Positions 25,398-34,424 are shown, counted from the first letter of the stretch. The stretch: DNA of 64,000 nt from Gilvibacter sediminis (GCF_028561565.1 NZ_JAQQTE010000004.1:513017-577016), one strand, 5' to 3'. The notes: a model not told the origin generated them from the sequence alone. Numbers and translations: made by a program.

Positions 25398-25455
25398 GGT
25401 CAATGGAATTCTGATTGCTGCTGTTTATCATAGGGTATCATTAAAAAATACTACT

Positions 25456-26136
25456 ATGAAAAACATATTATTTGTACTTACCTCAAACGATTCCATGGGA
25501 GACACCGGAAAGAGAACCGGGTTTTGGATCGAAGAGTTCGCAGCTCCCTATTATCAACTCACCGATGCCGGGCATCAAGTAACGTTAGCCTCGCCAAAAG
25601 GAGGACAGCCACCAATTGACCCAAACAGTGAAACGGACGATGCTCAAACAGCGGCCACAGAGCGTTTTGAAAAGGATTCAGCAACCCAAGAGAAATTAGC
25701 CAATACCAAAAAATTGGATGATGTAAATCCTGCGGAATTTGATGCCGTGTTTTATCCTGGAGGGCACGGAGTGCTTTGGGATCTGGTAGAAGACAGCCAA
25801 TCTATTAACATTATTGAAGAATTTGCAGCAGCCGATAAGCCCGTGGCTTTTGTATGTCATGCGCCAGCAGTCCTGAAAAATGTAAAGAATACCTCAGGAG
25901 AACCTTTGGTAAAGGATAAAAAAGTAACCGGCTTCACCAACACGGAAGAAGAAGCAGTTGGCCTGACCGATGCTGTTCCCTTCCTTTTAGAGGACATGCT
26001 CAAAGAAAACGGAGGTTCTTATACCAAAACTGACGATTGGCAACCCTACGCGGTAGCAGACGGTATTCTCATTACTGGTCAAAACCCTGCCTCCTCAGAA
26101 AAAGTAGCCCATTTACTCAACAAAAAATTATCATAA
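25456..26136 (+). CDS. DJ-1/PfpI-superfamily protein (Hsp31/glyoxalase-III-like)
   Basis: A 226-residue class-I glutamine-amidotransferase-fold protein. The nucleophile-elbow Cys is in AFVCHAPAVL (about residue 135), preceded by FYPGGHGVLWDL, which supplies the acidic/His surroundings. It has the longer form with KRTGFWIEEFAAPYY, typical of Hsp31/YDR533C-type members, which remove methylglyoxal (glyoxalase III) or act as chaperones under stress. It is the first gene of a tight group: 2 bases before the ene-reductase and then OsmC. The context supports detoxification of reactive carbonyls. Confidence 0.88.
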   Translation: MKNILFVLTSNDSMGDTGKRTGFWIEEFAAPYYQLTDAGHQVTLASPKGGQPPIDPNSETDDAQTAATERFEKDSATQEKLANTKKLDDVNPAEFDAVFYPGGHGVLWDLVEDSQSINIIEEFAAADKPVAFVCHAPAVLKNVKNTSGEPLVKDKKVTGFTNTEEEAVGLTDAVPFLLEDMLKENGGSYTKTDDWQPYAVADGILITGQNPASSEKVAHLLNKKLS

Positions 26137-26138
26137 GC

Positions 26139-27245
26139 ATGTCACAACCCTTATTACAACCTTTTAAAGAAAACGGCCTTGAACTGAGCAACCGCATAGT
26201 GATGGCCCCTATGACCAGAAGTAGAGCAGACAACCCTGAAAAAGCCCCAACAGCAGACTTACAGGGAGAATATTATCAGCAAAGAGCAACTGCTGGTCTG
26301 ATTATTACAGAAGGCTCACAGATTTCGGAGCGTGGCGTTGGTTATATCAATACGCCGGGAATTCACTCTCAGGCTCAGATTGATGGCTGGAAGCAAGTTA
26401 CTGAGATGGTCCACCAACAAAACGGGAAGATCTTTTTACAGCTCTGGCATGTGGGCCGTATGTCGCATCCAGATTTTCATAAAGGTGAATTACCCTTAGC
26501 GCCATCGGCAATAAATCCTGAGGCAAAATCGTATACGCCAGACGGTTTCAAAGATACTGTGACTCCAAAAGCCATGAGTATTGAGGAGATCAAGCAAACC
26601 ATTGCAGATTTCAAACAAGCGGCTATAAACGCCAAAGAAGCTGGTTTTGATGGTGTTGAGATCCATTCATCCAACGGCTATTTGTTGCATCAATTCTTCT
26701 CTGCCACTACCAACATTAGAACCGATGATTATGGCGGAAGCATCCCAAACAGGGCGCGAATTCTCTTTGAGATTTTGGATGAAATTAAACTGGAATTACC
26801 GGATTTTCCCGTCGGAGCGCGATTTAATCCTTCCTTGCACGGTCAATTTGGAATGACCTTAGATCAAGAAAGTATTCCAACCTTTGAATATATTTTGGAT
26901 AAGCTAAACGATTATGATTTGGCCTATGTGCATTTATCAGAGCCCTTTACGGATGTATCGGATCACGAATTTGCCGTGACAGAAGTGGCCAAACATTTTA
27001 GACCGATTTACAAAGGTACTTTGATGATCAACGCTGGATTCAATCAATTTACTGGAAACAAGATCATCGAAGATGGATTTGCTGATCTAGTAGCCTTTGG
27101 GAAGCCATTCATTTCAAATCCAGATTTGGTTTATCGCTATGAAAATTATCTCGAATTGAACGAATGGGATGAAGACACGTTTTACACCCCAGGGAAAAAA
27201 GGATATACAGATTATCCATTAGCACAAGAAACCGTTAATTCATAA
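26139..27245 (+). CDS. Old-yellow-enzyme ene-reductase (NemA-type)
   Basis: A 368-residue FMN TIM-barrel oxidoreductase. The N-terminal NRIVMAPMTRSRA holds the flavin-contacting Thr, WHVGRMSHP and HSSNGYLLHQFFS hold the substrate-anion His and Asn pair plus Tyr-containing loop, and TDDYGGSIPNRARI is the usual phosphate-side helix. The family uses NAD(P)H to reduce activated C=C bonds, nitro compounds and N-ethylmaleimide. The ATG 2 bases after the PfpI stop is used; a longer frame from 26037 reads through the neighbour in another frame and was rejected. It belongs to the stress operon. Confidence 0.92.
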   Translation: MSQPLLQPFKENGLELSNRIVMAPMTRSRADNPEKAPTADLQGEYYQQRATAGLIITEGSQISERGVGYINTPGIHSQAQIDGWKQVTEMVHQQNGKIFLQLWHVGRMSHPDFHKGELPLAPSAINPEAKSYTPDGFKDTVTPKAMSIEEIKQTIADFKQAAINAKEAGFDGVEIHSSNGYLLHQFFSATTNIRTDDYGGSIPNRARILFEILDEIKLELPDFPVGARFNPSLHGQFGMTLDQESIPTFEYILDKLNDYDLAYVHLSEPFTDVSDHEFAVTEVAKHFRPIYKGTLMINAGFNQFTGNKIIEDGFADLVAFGKPFISNPDLVYRYENYLELNEWDEDTFYTPGKKGYTDYPLAQETVNS

Positions 27246-27256
27246 AAAAACTTAAA

Positions 27257-27676
27257 ATGAAATTCACAAGAAACGCAAAAGCCCAATGGAAGGGCAGTGG
27301 TAAGGACGGATCAGGAACACTGAGCACGCCTAGCACTATATTAGATAACACAAAGTATTCATTCAAAACGCGCTTTGAGGGCGACCCAGGAACGAATCCA
27401 GAAGAACTACTGGGAGCGGCTCATGCCGGTTGTTTTGCTATGCAACTGAGTTTTTTATTGCAAGAGGCTGAATTTGTCGCCGACACGCTTGATGTTAACG
27501 CCACAATTCATTTTGAAGACGGCAACATACCCAATATTGATCTGGATCTAACGGCTGAAGTACCCGACATCAGCGCCGAAGAATTCAATCAACTCGCCAA
27601 TAAAGCCAAGGAAATATGCCCAATCTCAAAAGTGCTAAAAGCAGAGATCGGCTTGCAGATCAATTTGAAGAATTAA
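27257..27676 (+). CDS. osmC: OsmC-family peroxiredoxin
   Basis: A 139-residue OsmC protein, normal in length. The first active Cys is in AAHAGCFAMQL (about residue 59) and the second in KEICPISK (about 122), the pair that reduces organic hydroperoxides with a lipoyl- or thiol-based reductant. The N-terminal Arg/Gly-rich strand AQWKGSGKDGSGTLST is typical. It follows the ene-reductase by 11 bases and is closed by a perfect terminator, so it is the last gene of the Crp / PfpI / OYE / OsmC unit. It could be Ohr, but the sequence is nearer to OsmC. Confidence 0.9.
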   Translation: MKFTRNAKAQWKGSGKDGSGTLSTPSTILDNTKYSFKTRFEGDPGTNPEELLGAAHAGCFAMQLSFLLQEAEFVADTLDVNATIHFEDGNIPNIDLDLTAEVPDISAEEFNQLANKAKEICPISKVLKAEIGLQINLKN

Positions 27677-27680
27677 GACA

Positions 27681-27710
27681 AAAAACAGCTCAAAAGAGCT
27701 GTTTTTTTTT
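27681..27710. terminator. Strong bidirectional terminator
   Basis: AAAAACAGCTC and GAGCTGTTTTT form a perfect 11-bp stem with a 4-base AAAA loop, followed by further T on + and T on - as well. It ends the OsmC operon and the converging unknown gene. Confidence 0.9.
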
Positions 27711-27736
27711 GATTGTAACCGGCAATACCTCAAGCC

Positions 27737-28321
27737 TTACTTTGGAGCAGGCATAGACGGATAGTCTTTCGCATATTGACTTAGCGTGTTTTGTACCAAA
27801 TTGTGGATCTCATCTGGGAAGTGTGCGATCACCCCAGAAGGGCTATCAATAGCGTGCGCATAGAGTGGATCGGTCTCTTGGTTAATCCAACCAAAAACTA
27901 TGGAACTGCCGTCTAGATACCCTTTTATGCGGTCTAAATCTGACTGAATTTCCGCCTTCCAATCCTCCAGTTTTGTGCTTTTGGGTATGGTTGTTATTGG
28001 GGCTATTTTCATTTTACCTTGCAGGGCTTTGTATTTGTCATCATTGGCCATAAGGTCTTCCATTTCACGCATAACCGATGCTTGGTTGGAACCGTTGACC
28101 CCTGTTTTCCATTGACCTGATGCATAGGTCTTCTCTATGTTTGCTGTTTGAGAATAGTTAGCGGAATAGGTGATATAAACCGCTTCTGGATCCTGCATGG
28201 ATATTGCCATTACAGCATTACTTAGAATGTTGATTGCCTGTTCTTTAAAGCTGATGCTTCCGTTATTGTCTTTAAAGGGGATTAGAGTTGGCAAGAACTG
28301 CCCTTGATCGTATGCGTACAT
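27737..28321 (-). CDS. Cytosolic protein, unknown function
   Basis: A 194-residue protein starting MYAYDQGQFLPTLI, with no signal peptide, lipobox or membrane helix. It is mixed alpha/beta with long amphipathic stretches (EQAINILSNAVMAIS, LEDWKAEIQSDLDRIKGYL) and a C-terminal SPSGVIAHFPDEIHNLVQNTLSQYA segment. I recognise no family. It is a single gene converging on the OsmC operon and lying 58 bases downstream of the DUF1853 gene on the same strand, so the two may be co-transcribed. Confidence 0.6.
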   Translation of the reverse strand: MYAYDQGQFLPTLIPFKDNNGSISFKEQAINILSNAVMAISMQDPEAVYITYSANYSQTANIEKTYASGQWKTGVNGSNQASVMREMEDLMANDDKYKALQGKMKIAPITTIPKSTKLEDWKAEIQSDLDRIKGYLDGSSIVFGWINQETDPLYAHAIDSPSGVIAHFPDEIHNLVQNTLSQYAKDYPSMPAPK

Positions 28322-28379
28322 GATGTAGATATTTATTTAGGGGCAATATAGATCGAATAACCATCAGAAATTCAAGTAA

Positions 28380-29186
28380 TTATACCTGATTCCACCAAAC
28401 CACAAAAACCTTCTCCATAAGTCCACTGGGCTGTTTTATCCATACCAATGGCGCTGATTGTTTTTCATGAAACTCTTGCAGACGTTCCTGAGCCTGCTCA
28501 AAAGTTACCCAATCCACTGCGGTGTGGGGTTTGACCAACCAATCGTGTTTTCTCGGAAAATAGCATTTGCAGCCTATAAAAGCGGAAAACCCTTCAAAAG
28601 AAATATAGCTGCCGTAGATACTTTCAGGATTTAGAGGCGCTACATTGACCTCTTGCCCAAAGGGCAAATAGAGTTGCGCTTTAAAGCAGACCAATTGTTG
28701 CATTTGATCAGCCTTGAGATCAAGTGCATTGAGGTAGGCTTCAGTCTCTGGTTTGTAGAGCAGAGGAAGTTGTTTGTTTGCTAGTTTATTCAGCTTTAAA
28801 ACCAAAGAATCTCTACGGTTTGGGCCAATCCAATGGTCTAAAGCTGTGATGCCAACCTGAGGATCATAGAGATAGAACTTATAAATTACCTCCAAATGAA
28901 TAGGACGCCCGTCAATGCGGAGCAGACAGTCCAATTCTCCCAGGGTAAGTTTATCTCGCTGTATTTGAAGGTTTTCGGCCAGAATCTCGATGTGATCGTA
29001 TTCTTTGAGCTCAGCAGTCACAAAACGCTCCACAAGATTTCCCAAGCGGTATTTTCCATCAAGAGACTGTATAAAACGCGGCGTTGGCAGCTTTTTTAAA
29101 TACAACTGATTCAATCCCATAGGGCCTTCTCCTAGCCATAGTGTCGGCGTATTCAAATAACCTGTAAACTGAAGTTGTCTGGACAT
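28380..29186 (-). CDS. DUF1853-family protein (nuclease-like fold)
   Basis: A 268-residue protein matching DUF1853. The key segment is LTLGELDCLLRIDGRPIHLEVIYKFYLYDP (about residues 78-108), a Glu...LD...LEvxxKFYL pattern as in PD-(D/E)XK nuclease-like proteins, followed by the family landmark WIGPNRRDSL. Its activity and substrate are not known. It is probably cytosolic and normal in length. It is divergent from the NAD-binding gene 61 bases away. Confidence 0.8.
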   Translation of the reverse strand: MSRQLQFTGYLNTPTLWLGEGPMGLNQLYLKKLPTPRFIQSLDGKYRLGNLVERFVTAELKEYDHIEILAENLQIQRDKLTLGELDCLLRIDGRPIHLEVIYKFYLYDPQVGITALDHWIGPNRRDSLVLKLNKLANKQLPLLYKPETEAYLNALDLKADQMQQLVCFKAQLYLPFGQEVNVAPLNPESIYGSYISFEGFSAFIGCKCYFPRKHDWLVKPHTAVDWVTFEQAQERLQEFHEKQSAPLVWIKQPSGLMEKVFVVWWNQV

Positions 29187-29246
29187 CTGTAGCGAAGTTA
29201 TTGGAATTCTATTTAGGGTCGTTCTTTAAATCCTTAAATTTACAAG

Positions 29247-29912
29247 ATGCATGATGTAATTATTACCGGAAGCACCGGAATGGTAGGGAAGGGCGTTCTT
29301 CTGGAGTGTCTAGATGCTGAGCAGATCGCATCGGTCTTGGTGATCAATCGGTCTTCCTTGGGTATGTCTCACCCAAAACTCAAAGAGCTTTTACTGCCCG
29401 ATTTTACGCAATTGGAAGCACACAAAGTAATGCTCCAAGGATACGACGGCTGCTTCTTCTGTATGGGCGTTTCTGCCATTGGCATGAGTGAAGCCAAGTA
29501 TTCTGCCATTACCTATGACATCACCAAGATTTTTGCGGATGTGCTTTATGAATTGAATCCAAACATGGTTTTCAACTACGTCTCTGGAACTGGAACTGAC
29601 AGTACAGCTACAGGGCAAGTCATGTGGGCTCGGGTAAAAGGAAAAACAGAAAATTATATTCTTGATAAAGGCTTTAAAGATGCCTATGCCTTTAGACCAG
29701 GCATGATCATCCCAGAGCGCGGAATTAAGTCCAGCACCGGCTGGTACAACGCCATTTATGTTTTACTGCGTCCCTTTTTTGGTTTGCTTAAGAAGAGTTC
29801 CAAAATCACGACAACTACTAAGCTAGGAGCCGCAATGATCGCTAGCATTACAGCAGATCAGCCTTTAAAGCATCTAGAGAATAAAGACATCAACAATTTA
29901 GCAAGTGGCTAA
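29247..29912 (+). CDS. NAD(P)-binding Rossmann protein (epimerase-like)
   Basis: A 221-residue protein of the atypical SDR group. The N-terminal VIITGSTGMVGKGVL has the TGxxGxxG dinucleotide site, while YSAITYDITK and the KGKTENYIL helix take the usual catalytic places; YVSGTGTDST replaces the classical Ser/Tyr-x-x-x-Lys pattern. Similar proteins (HTATIP2/YbjT-like) are redox-sensing or quinone/NAD(P)H-binding proteins. It overlaps the start of the following AraC regulator by 8 bases, so the two are translationally coupled, and a regulatory partnership is likely. Confidence 0.8.
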   Translation: MHDVIITGSTGMVGKGVLLECLDAEQIASVLVINRSSLGMSHPKLKELLLPDFTQLEAHKVMLQGYDGCFFCMGVSAIGMSEAKYSAITYDITKIFADVLYELNPNMVFNYVSGTGTDSTATGQVMWARVKGKTENYILDKGFKDAYAFRPGMIIPERGIKSSTGWYNAIYVLLRPFFGLLKKSSKITTTTKLGAAMIASITADQPLKHLENKDINNLASG

Positions 29913-30786
29913 AAGTATTCCTAAAATAGCCTATCGTGAAGCGGTTACTTTAGATATTGAGGTGATGAGCATAGCTCAAATGAGCCAGCGATTAGTACAA
30001 TCAAAAGATCACGATCCCTTTGCAACTCATAAGATCCAATTCTATTTAATGATTATTGTCACAGAAGGTGCTTATACACACTACTTGGATTTCAATAGAT
30101 ACACCCTAAAACCTGGGAGCATTCTTTTTGTGGCCAAAGAGCAAGTGCAACACTTTACCCAAGCCATCCATAAAACAAAAGGTTTTGCTGTGATCCTTAA
30201 CCATCAGTATTTAGAGAATGAGTATTTGGGGTCTTCAGAAATTGGATTAAATCGGTTATATAATTACCATTTAGAATCTCCAGTGATCCATCAGGATCAA
30301 ATGGCAGAAGACAGCCTGCTGCCACTAGCACAAGAATTACACAACGAGTATTACTTGAAGAATTCTTTCGGCAAGTCAGAAGTGCTGAGAAGCCTCTTAC
30401 ACGCTTTACTTGTGAAGGCCGAACGTGTTAAGGATCAAAATGCTCAAACAACAGTGAGTCAACAGTGGCTAAATCACTTCAGTTCATTTACCTTACTACT
30501 TCACAATCAACACACTAAAACGAGAAATGCGCAAGATTACGCAGATAAGCTCTACATTTCATACAAGCTTCTAAACGATGTAGTCAAAGCACTTACCCTT
30601 AAAACCGCTAAAGCTTTTATTGATGATTTTGTTTGTATGGAGATCAAAAGGTTGCTCATTAGCACCAGCTTATCTGTCAAAGAGATCAGCTTTAAAACTG
30701 GATTTGATGAGCCTGCAAACATGATCAAATTCTTTAAAAAGCAGGCCGAAACCACTCCTGCCCAATTCCGAAAGAATATGCTTTAG
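29905..30786 (+). CDS. AraC-family transcriptional regulator
   Basis: A 293-residue regulator. The N-terminal cupin-like domain (about residues 35-120) has YLMIIVTEGAYTHYLDFNRYTLKPGSILFV, the usual effector-binding barrel; the C-terminal double helix-turn-helix (about 200-290) ends with the AraC signature VKEISFKTGFDEPANMIKFFKKQAETTPAQFRK. Start GTG, overlapping the end of the NAD-binding gene by 8 bases. The ligand is unknown. Its probable targets are its operon partner and perhaps the ABM-SnoaL lipoprotein downstream. Confidence 0.92.
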   Translation: MAKSIPKIAYREAVTLDIEVMSIAQMSQRLVQSKDHDPFATHKIQFYLMIIVTEGAYTHYLDFNRYTLKPGSILFVAKEQVQHFTQAIHKTKGFAVILNHQYLENEYLGSSEIGLNRLYNYHLESPVIHQDQMAEDSLLPLAQELHNEYYLKNSFGKSEVLRSLLHALLVKAERVKDQNAQTTVSQQWLNHFSSFTLLLHNQHTKTRNAQDYADKLYISYKLLNDVVKALTLKTAKAFIDDFVCMEIKRLLISTSLSVKEISFKTGFDEPANMIKFFKKQAETTPAQFRKNML

Positions 30787-30873
30787 GTTAGAGATTTACT
30801 ATTTTCTTCCTGAGATTGATAACGCCTCAGCCTGTGTGATTTAACAACTTTGTATCCAGTTAAATCATACACT

Positions 30874-32325
30874 ATGAAAACCGTAAAACATACACTAATC
30901 ACCTTAATCGCTTTAAGTCTACTGAGTTGTGGACAACAAGGCCCTATTTTAGAAGTAACCACCTTTAAGATCAATGATACTGCAGATCTTGAAGCTTTCA
31001 TTGCCTTAGACGAAACCGTCGAAGATACCTTCACCAGCAAACAACCCGGATTTTTAAAACGACAAAGCGCCCTAAATGAAGAAGGGCAATTCGTTGTCTT
31101 GGTCTATTGGGAATCTGAAGCAGAGGCGGCAGCCTCAATGGACAAATTCATGAATGATACAAGTGTTGCCGATTACGCCTCCATGATTGACGGTAGGACC
31201 ATAAATATGGCTCGTTATCAAATGCCTGAAGGCTACAGCGGTAAGAAATCTGAATTTATCGAGATCATGAGCTTTCAGCTTAACAATGCTGCCGACCCAA
31301 AAGCATTTGAGCAAATTGATCAACAAGTCGCGCAGCAAGTTACCGCCCCAAAAACAGGGTTTGTTCAGCGCATCAGTGGCCTAAACAAGCATGACGAAAG
31401 GGTAGTGGTGATCTATTGGGACACCAAAGCCAATTCTGATGCAGCCTTACAACCTTTTATGAATAATACCATTGCCCAGGACTTTATGGGTATGATGGAT
31501 CAATCCACAGTAAAAATGGGACGCTACAGTACCCTAAACACCGTAAATATTAACGACATGCAATTATCTAACAAAGACAAAACAGTAGCTTTATTGAACA
31601 GTTTCAATACAGGAGACACCACACCGATAAGCTATATCAACCCTGAAAAATACATTCAACACAATCTAGCCGTAGGAGACGGATTGGCTGGTTTTGGCGA
31701 AGTCATGAAAAATGCGCCAGAAGGTGGTTTTAAAGCCAATGTAGTACGTGCATTCCAAGATGGAGATTATGTATTCACCCATACGGAGTACGATTTCTTT
31801 GGTCCTAAAGCGGGATTTGATGTATTCCGATTTGAAGATGGACTGATCGTAGAACACTGGGACAACCTTCTTGAAGTACAGGACCCAAACCCTAGCGGGC
31901 ATACCCAATTCGATGGAGCTACTGCAATCACAGACCTTGATAAGACTGAGGCCAATAAAGCTAAAGTTGAAGCATTTATCACAGATGTGCTTTTGAATCA
32001 TCAAATGGAAAAGGTGACCGACTATATCAGTACAGAAACTTACATTCAGCACAATCCTGCAGTAGCAGATGGTTTAGAAGGCTTTGGTGCAGCCATGAAA
32101 TACTTTGCAGAAAACGGTTTGGTCATGGAGTACACCAAACTCGTTAAAGTGCTAGGTGAGGGGAACTTTGTTCTTACCCTCAGCGAAGGAAAATTTGGTA
32201 AAGGCGAGCTTACTGCTTTTTATGATTTATTTAGATTAGAAAATGGACTCATTGTAGAACATTGGGATGTTATCTCTCCAATTCCACCCAAAGAGCAATG
32301 GGCCAATGAGAACGGGAAGTGGTAA
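30874..32325 (+). CDS. Lipoprotein with duplicated ABM-like and SnoaL-like domains
   Basis: A 483-residue protein with a lipoprotein signal (lipobox SLLSC at about residues 14-18; start ATG at 30874, the in-frame TTG 24 bases upstream is not needed). Domains in order: two ferredoxin-like antibiotic-biosynthesis-monooxygenase/Dabb repeats (about 24-115 and 120-215), which share a GF(L/V)-R-S-LN...VYW pattern and an MARY/MGRY end, then two SnoaL/NTF2-like repeats (about 230-345 and 355-475), which share YIQHN.AV.DGL.GFG and LIVEHWD. Both folds bind small hydrophobic or polyketide-like ligands. The function is unknown; the A-A-B-B arrangement is unusual. It ends in a terminator. Confidence 0.8.
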   Translation: MKTVKHTLITLIALSLLSCGQQGPILEVTTFKINDTADLEAFIALDETVEDTFTSKQPGFLKRQSALNEEGQFVVLVYWESEAEAAASMDKFMNDTSVADYASMIDGRTINMARYQMPEGYSGKKSEFIEIMSFQLNNAADPKAFEQIDQQVAQQVTAPKTGFVQRISGLNKHDERVVVIYWDTKANSDAALQPFMNNTIAQDFMGMMDQSTVKMGRYSTLNTVNINDMQLSNKDKTVALLNSFNTGDTTPISYINPEKYIQHNLAVGDGLAGFGEVMKNAPEGGFKANVVRAFQDGDYVFTHTEYDFFGPKAGFDVFRFEDGLIVEHWDNLLEVQDPNPSGHTQFDGATAITDLDKTEANKAKVEAFITDVLLNHQMEKVTDYISTETYIQHNPAVADGLEGFGAAMKYFAENGLVMEYTKLVKVLGEGNFVLTLSEGKFGKGELTAFYDLFRLENGLIVEHWDVISPIPPKEQWANENGKW

Positions 32326-32331
32326 GCATTG

Positions 32332-32364
32332 AAAAGGAACATCGGAAGGTGTTCCTTTTTTTTT
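32332..32364 (+). terminator. Intrinsic terminator
   Basis: AAAAGGAACA pairs with TGTTCCTTTT (10 bp) around an 8-base loop, followed by five more T. It closes the ABM-SnoaL lipoprotein gene. Confidence 0.85.
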
Positions 32365-32381
32365 GATTTGGTTAAGGTAGT

Positions 32382-34424
32382 TTAACTACCACTACGCACC
32401 GGAAAGCCCATCTGCGCCCAAACCAAAACACCTTCATCTATAATAGCCGTGTTTTTATAATTGTAGCGCCTCAAAGTATTTAAAACCCGCTTGGACGCAG
32501 CATGTGGACACGCACAATAGATGACAATTTGTGTGCCATCATTTGGAATATCTTCTATGAATTCATCGGGTTCCGAGTAGTAGGGAACCGGGATTGCACC
32601 AGGAATATGCATCTGCCTCCAGGCGACTTCAGATCGTGCATCGAGAATGATCATGCGCTTTCCGGCCAATAAAGCTTCATTAACTTGTTCAGCAGAAACA
32701 AATTTATCGTCGCGCAAAGTAAATTCAGGAGCGATACTGTCTGGATTTAGCACATAAGCTTCTGGCTTAGGAACCACAATGGAGTCCAAACGTTGTGGAA
32801 CATCCCAACCGGCAGCACGGCTTCTTAAAAAGGCCGTTATGTCATCAATGTTTGTCTCGGATAAGGAATCTTTAAAGGCCAACATAGGCGTTCCATCACG
32901 CCCTTCTGCGATCGCGTAACGTAAAAAATGATCTGTGGCTGTTGCCAATAGCATAGGATTGGCAAGGGCAGGGGCGCTCACGCCTTCACCTTTGCCGCCA
33001 TGACATACCGCACAATTCTTTGCGTAGAGTTCGGCGCCTTGAGCAATATCTCCCGCGATGGGTTCTCGTGAGAGTTCAATCGGCTTATCCACACCAGCTG
33101 CTTGATATAGATATTCCAGTAATAGCTCAACCTCGATATACTCTAAAGGACCGCCTTGACTGTTTATATAACCCGCCATCGCCGTATTTGCGCGACCAAA
33201 TTGAATGGTGTAGCGCATAAAATTGTTATTCTTACTACTGCCCAAAAGTGATTCAGATTTAAGGGAAGGAGCATTGTCTGCGGCATAACCTTCACGATCT
33301 GCACCGTGACACAAAGCGCAATATTTGGTGTATAGACCACTGGCATGTTCCACAGCTAAGGGATCCAGAGAATCTTTAGGAGTCAATTTCTTAGCCATTT
33401 CAGCTTGATAATCAGGCTCCTGGACAAATTCCAATTGGAGACCGAACGCATAGGAAGCTCCAACAATAAGGCGATCTCCTGTTTTTCTAAGGGCTGATTC
33501 CGGCAGTTCTTTTTTAAAGAAGGTATAGGTGGAATCTAAATTTTCCACATCAAATTCTACAGCATACAAACCGTCATTTCTTTCATCTAAGTAGTCTTTG
33601 GCCGAGCTGTCTTGCGCCGCGGTAACCAAATGCAATTCCTGATGTCTAAATACACTGTATTTTACAATGGAATCGTTTCTAAACAAGGGCTCAAATCCCA
33701 TGGTGTCATAATATTTGGAAATAGAATCCAGATCTTTTACAGCGATCTTCACTGCAGAAGTTCCCACCACGCCATTAGCGTGTTTATTGAACATGCGCGT
33801 ATAAACATAGTAAGTTTTCCAATCGTCCTGAACCTCGTTGTATTCGCTGCCTAATTGTTGTTCAAATCGCGGTAAAAAAGCAGGAGGGGAGTCTGCATTG
33901 AAATCCAAGCTCTTATTGGATACATCACCGGTTTCCCAAGACCAACCTTCTACTGGTTCTGAAGAGCCGCGGTAAGCTTTTACCGTGTCCAATTTCATAC
34001 CCAAAACAGAGAGATCGCGATACACAGAATCAACCGCTGAACTTGACAAGGCAAAAAATCCTGAACCATTCAGTTCTTGTTTTCTCAAAAAGGGGATGGT
34101 GCTATCCAATACCACAGAATCTTTTTTAGATAAGAGTTGAAAAGAACTCAGATCTCCCAGAGAAATACCTTTCTGGATCGCGCCTGGAAAACTCCCGGGA
34201 CTCGCTTCGCCTCGGATGGAAAAGCCAAGAGTATCTCTAAAGATGGCTATGGCCTCATCAATATCATCCACCATGAGCGTGGTTTTGTCTATTCCCGTTC
34301 CTAATCCAATCAAAAAGGGTTTAGCAGGTTCTGGCTTGTCCTGACAGCTCCAGATACTTAGCGTTAGAAAACTTAATAAAATGATAGAACGTATGCTACT
34401 TGGGCAAAGACGCGAATATGACAT
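32382..34424 (-). CDS. VOC-VOC-cytochrome c-cytochrome c-rhodanese lipoprotein
   Basis: A 680-residue exported protein. From the ATG at 34424 the lipobox IWSC falls at about residues 24-27; a start at 34469 would add 15 residues. Domains in order: two vicinal-oxygen-chelate/glyoxalase-like units (about 35-180 and 220-335), two class-I cytochrome c units with CALCH at 369-373 and CAVCH at 471-475, each followed by a likely axial Met (TAMAGY, TPMLAF), and a C-terminal rhodanese (about 575-680) with IILDARSEVAW and the active Cys in YCACPHAA (about 637). It probably works in the periplasm on a sulfur- or thiol-linked redox reaction, but that is inference. It is the last gene of a three-gene unit. 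Confidence 0.83.
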   Translation of the reverse strand: MSYSRLCPSSIRSIILLSFLTLSIWSCQDKPEPAKPFLIGLGTGIDKTTLMVDDIDEAIAIFRDTLGFSIRGEASPGSFPGAIQKGISLGDLSSFQLLSKKDSVVLDSTIPFLRKQELNGSGFFALSSSAVDSVYRDLSVLGMKLDTVKAYRGSSEPVEGWSWETGDVSNKSLDFNADSPPAFLPRFEQQLGSEYNEVQDDWKTYYVYTRMFNKHANGVVGTSAVKIAVKDLDSISKYYDTMGFEPLFRNDSIVKYSVFRHQELHLVTAAQDSSAKDYLDERNDGLYAVEFDVENLDSTYTFFKKELPESALRKTGDRLIVGASYAFGLQLEFVQEPDYQAEMAKKLTPKDSLDPLAVEHASGLYTKYCALCHGADREGYAADNAPSLKSESLLGSSKNNNFMRYTIQFGRANTAMAGYINSQGGPLEYIEVELLLEYLYQAAGVDKPIELSREPIAGDIAQGAELYAKNCAVCHGGKGEGVSAPALANPMLLATATDHFLRYAIAEGRDGTPMLAFKDSLSETNIDDITAFLRSRAAGWDVPQRLDSIVVPKPEAYVLNPDSIAPEFTLRDDKFVSAEQVNEALLAGKRMIILDARSEVAWRQMHIPGAIPVPYYSEPDEFIEDIPNDGTQIVIYCACPHAASKRVLNTLRRYNYKNTAIIDEGVLVWAQMGFPVRSGS

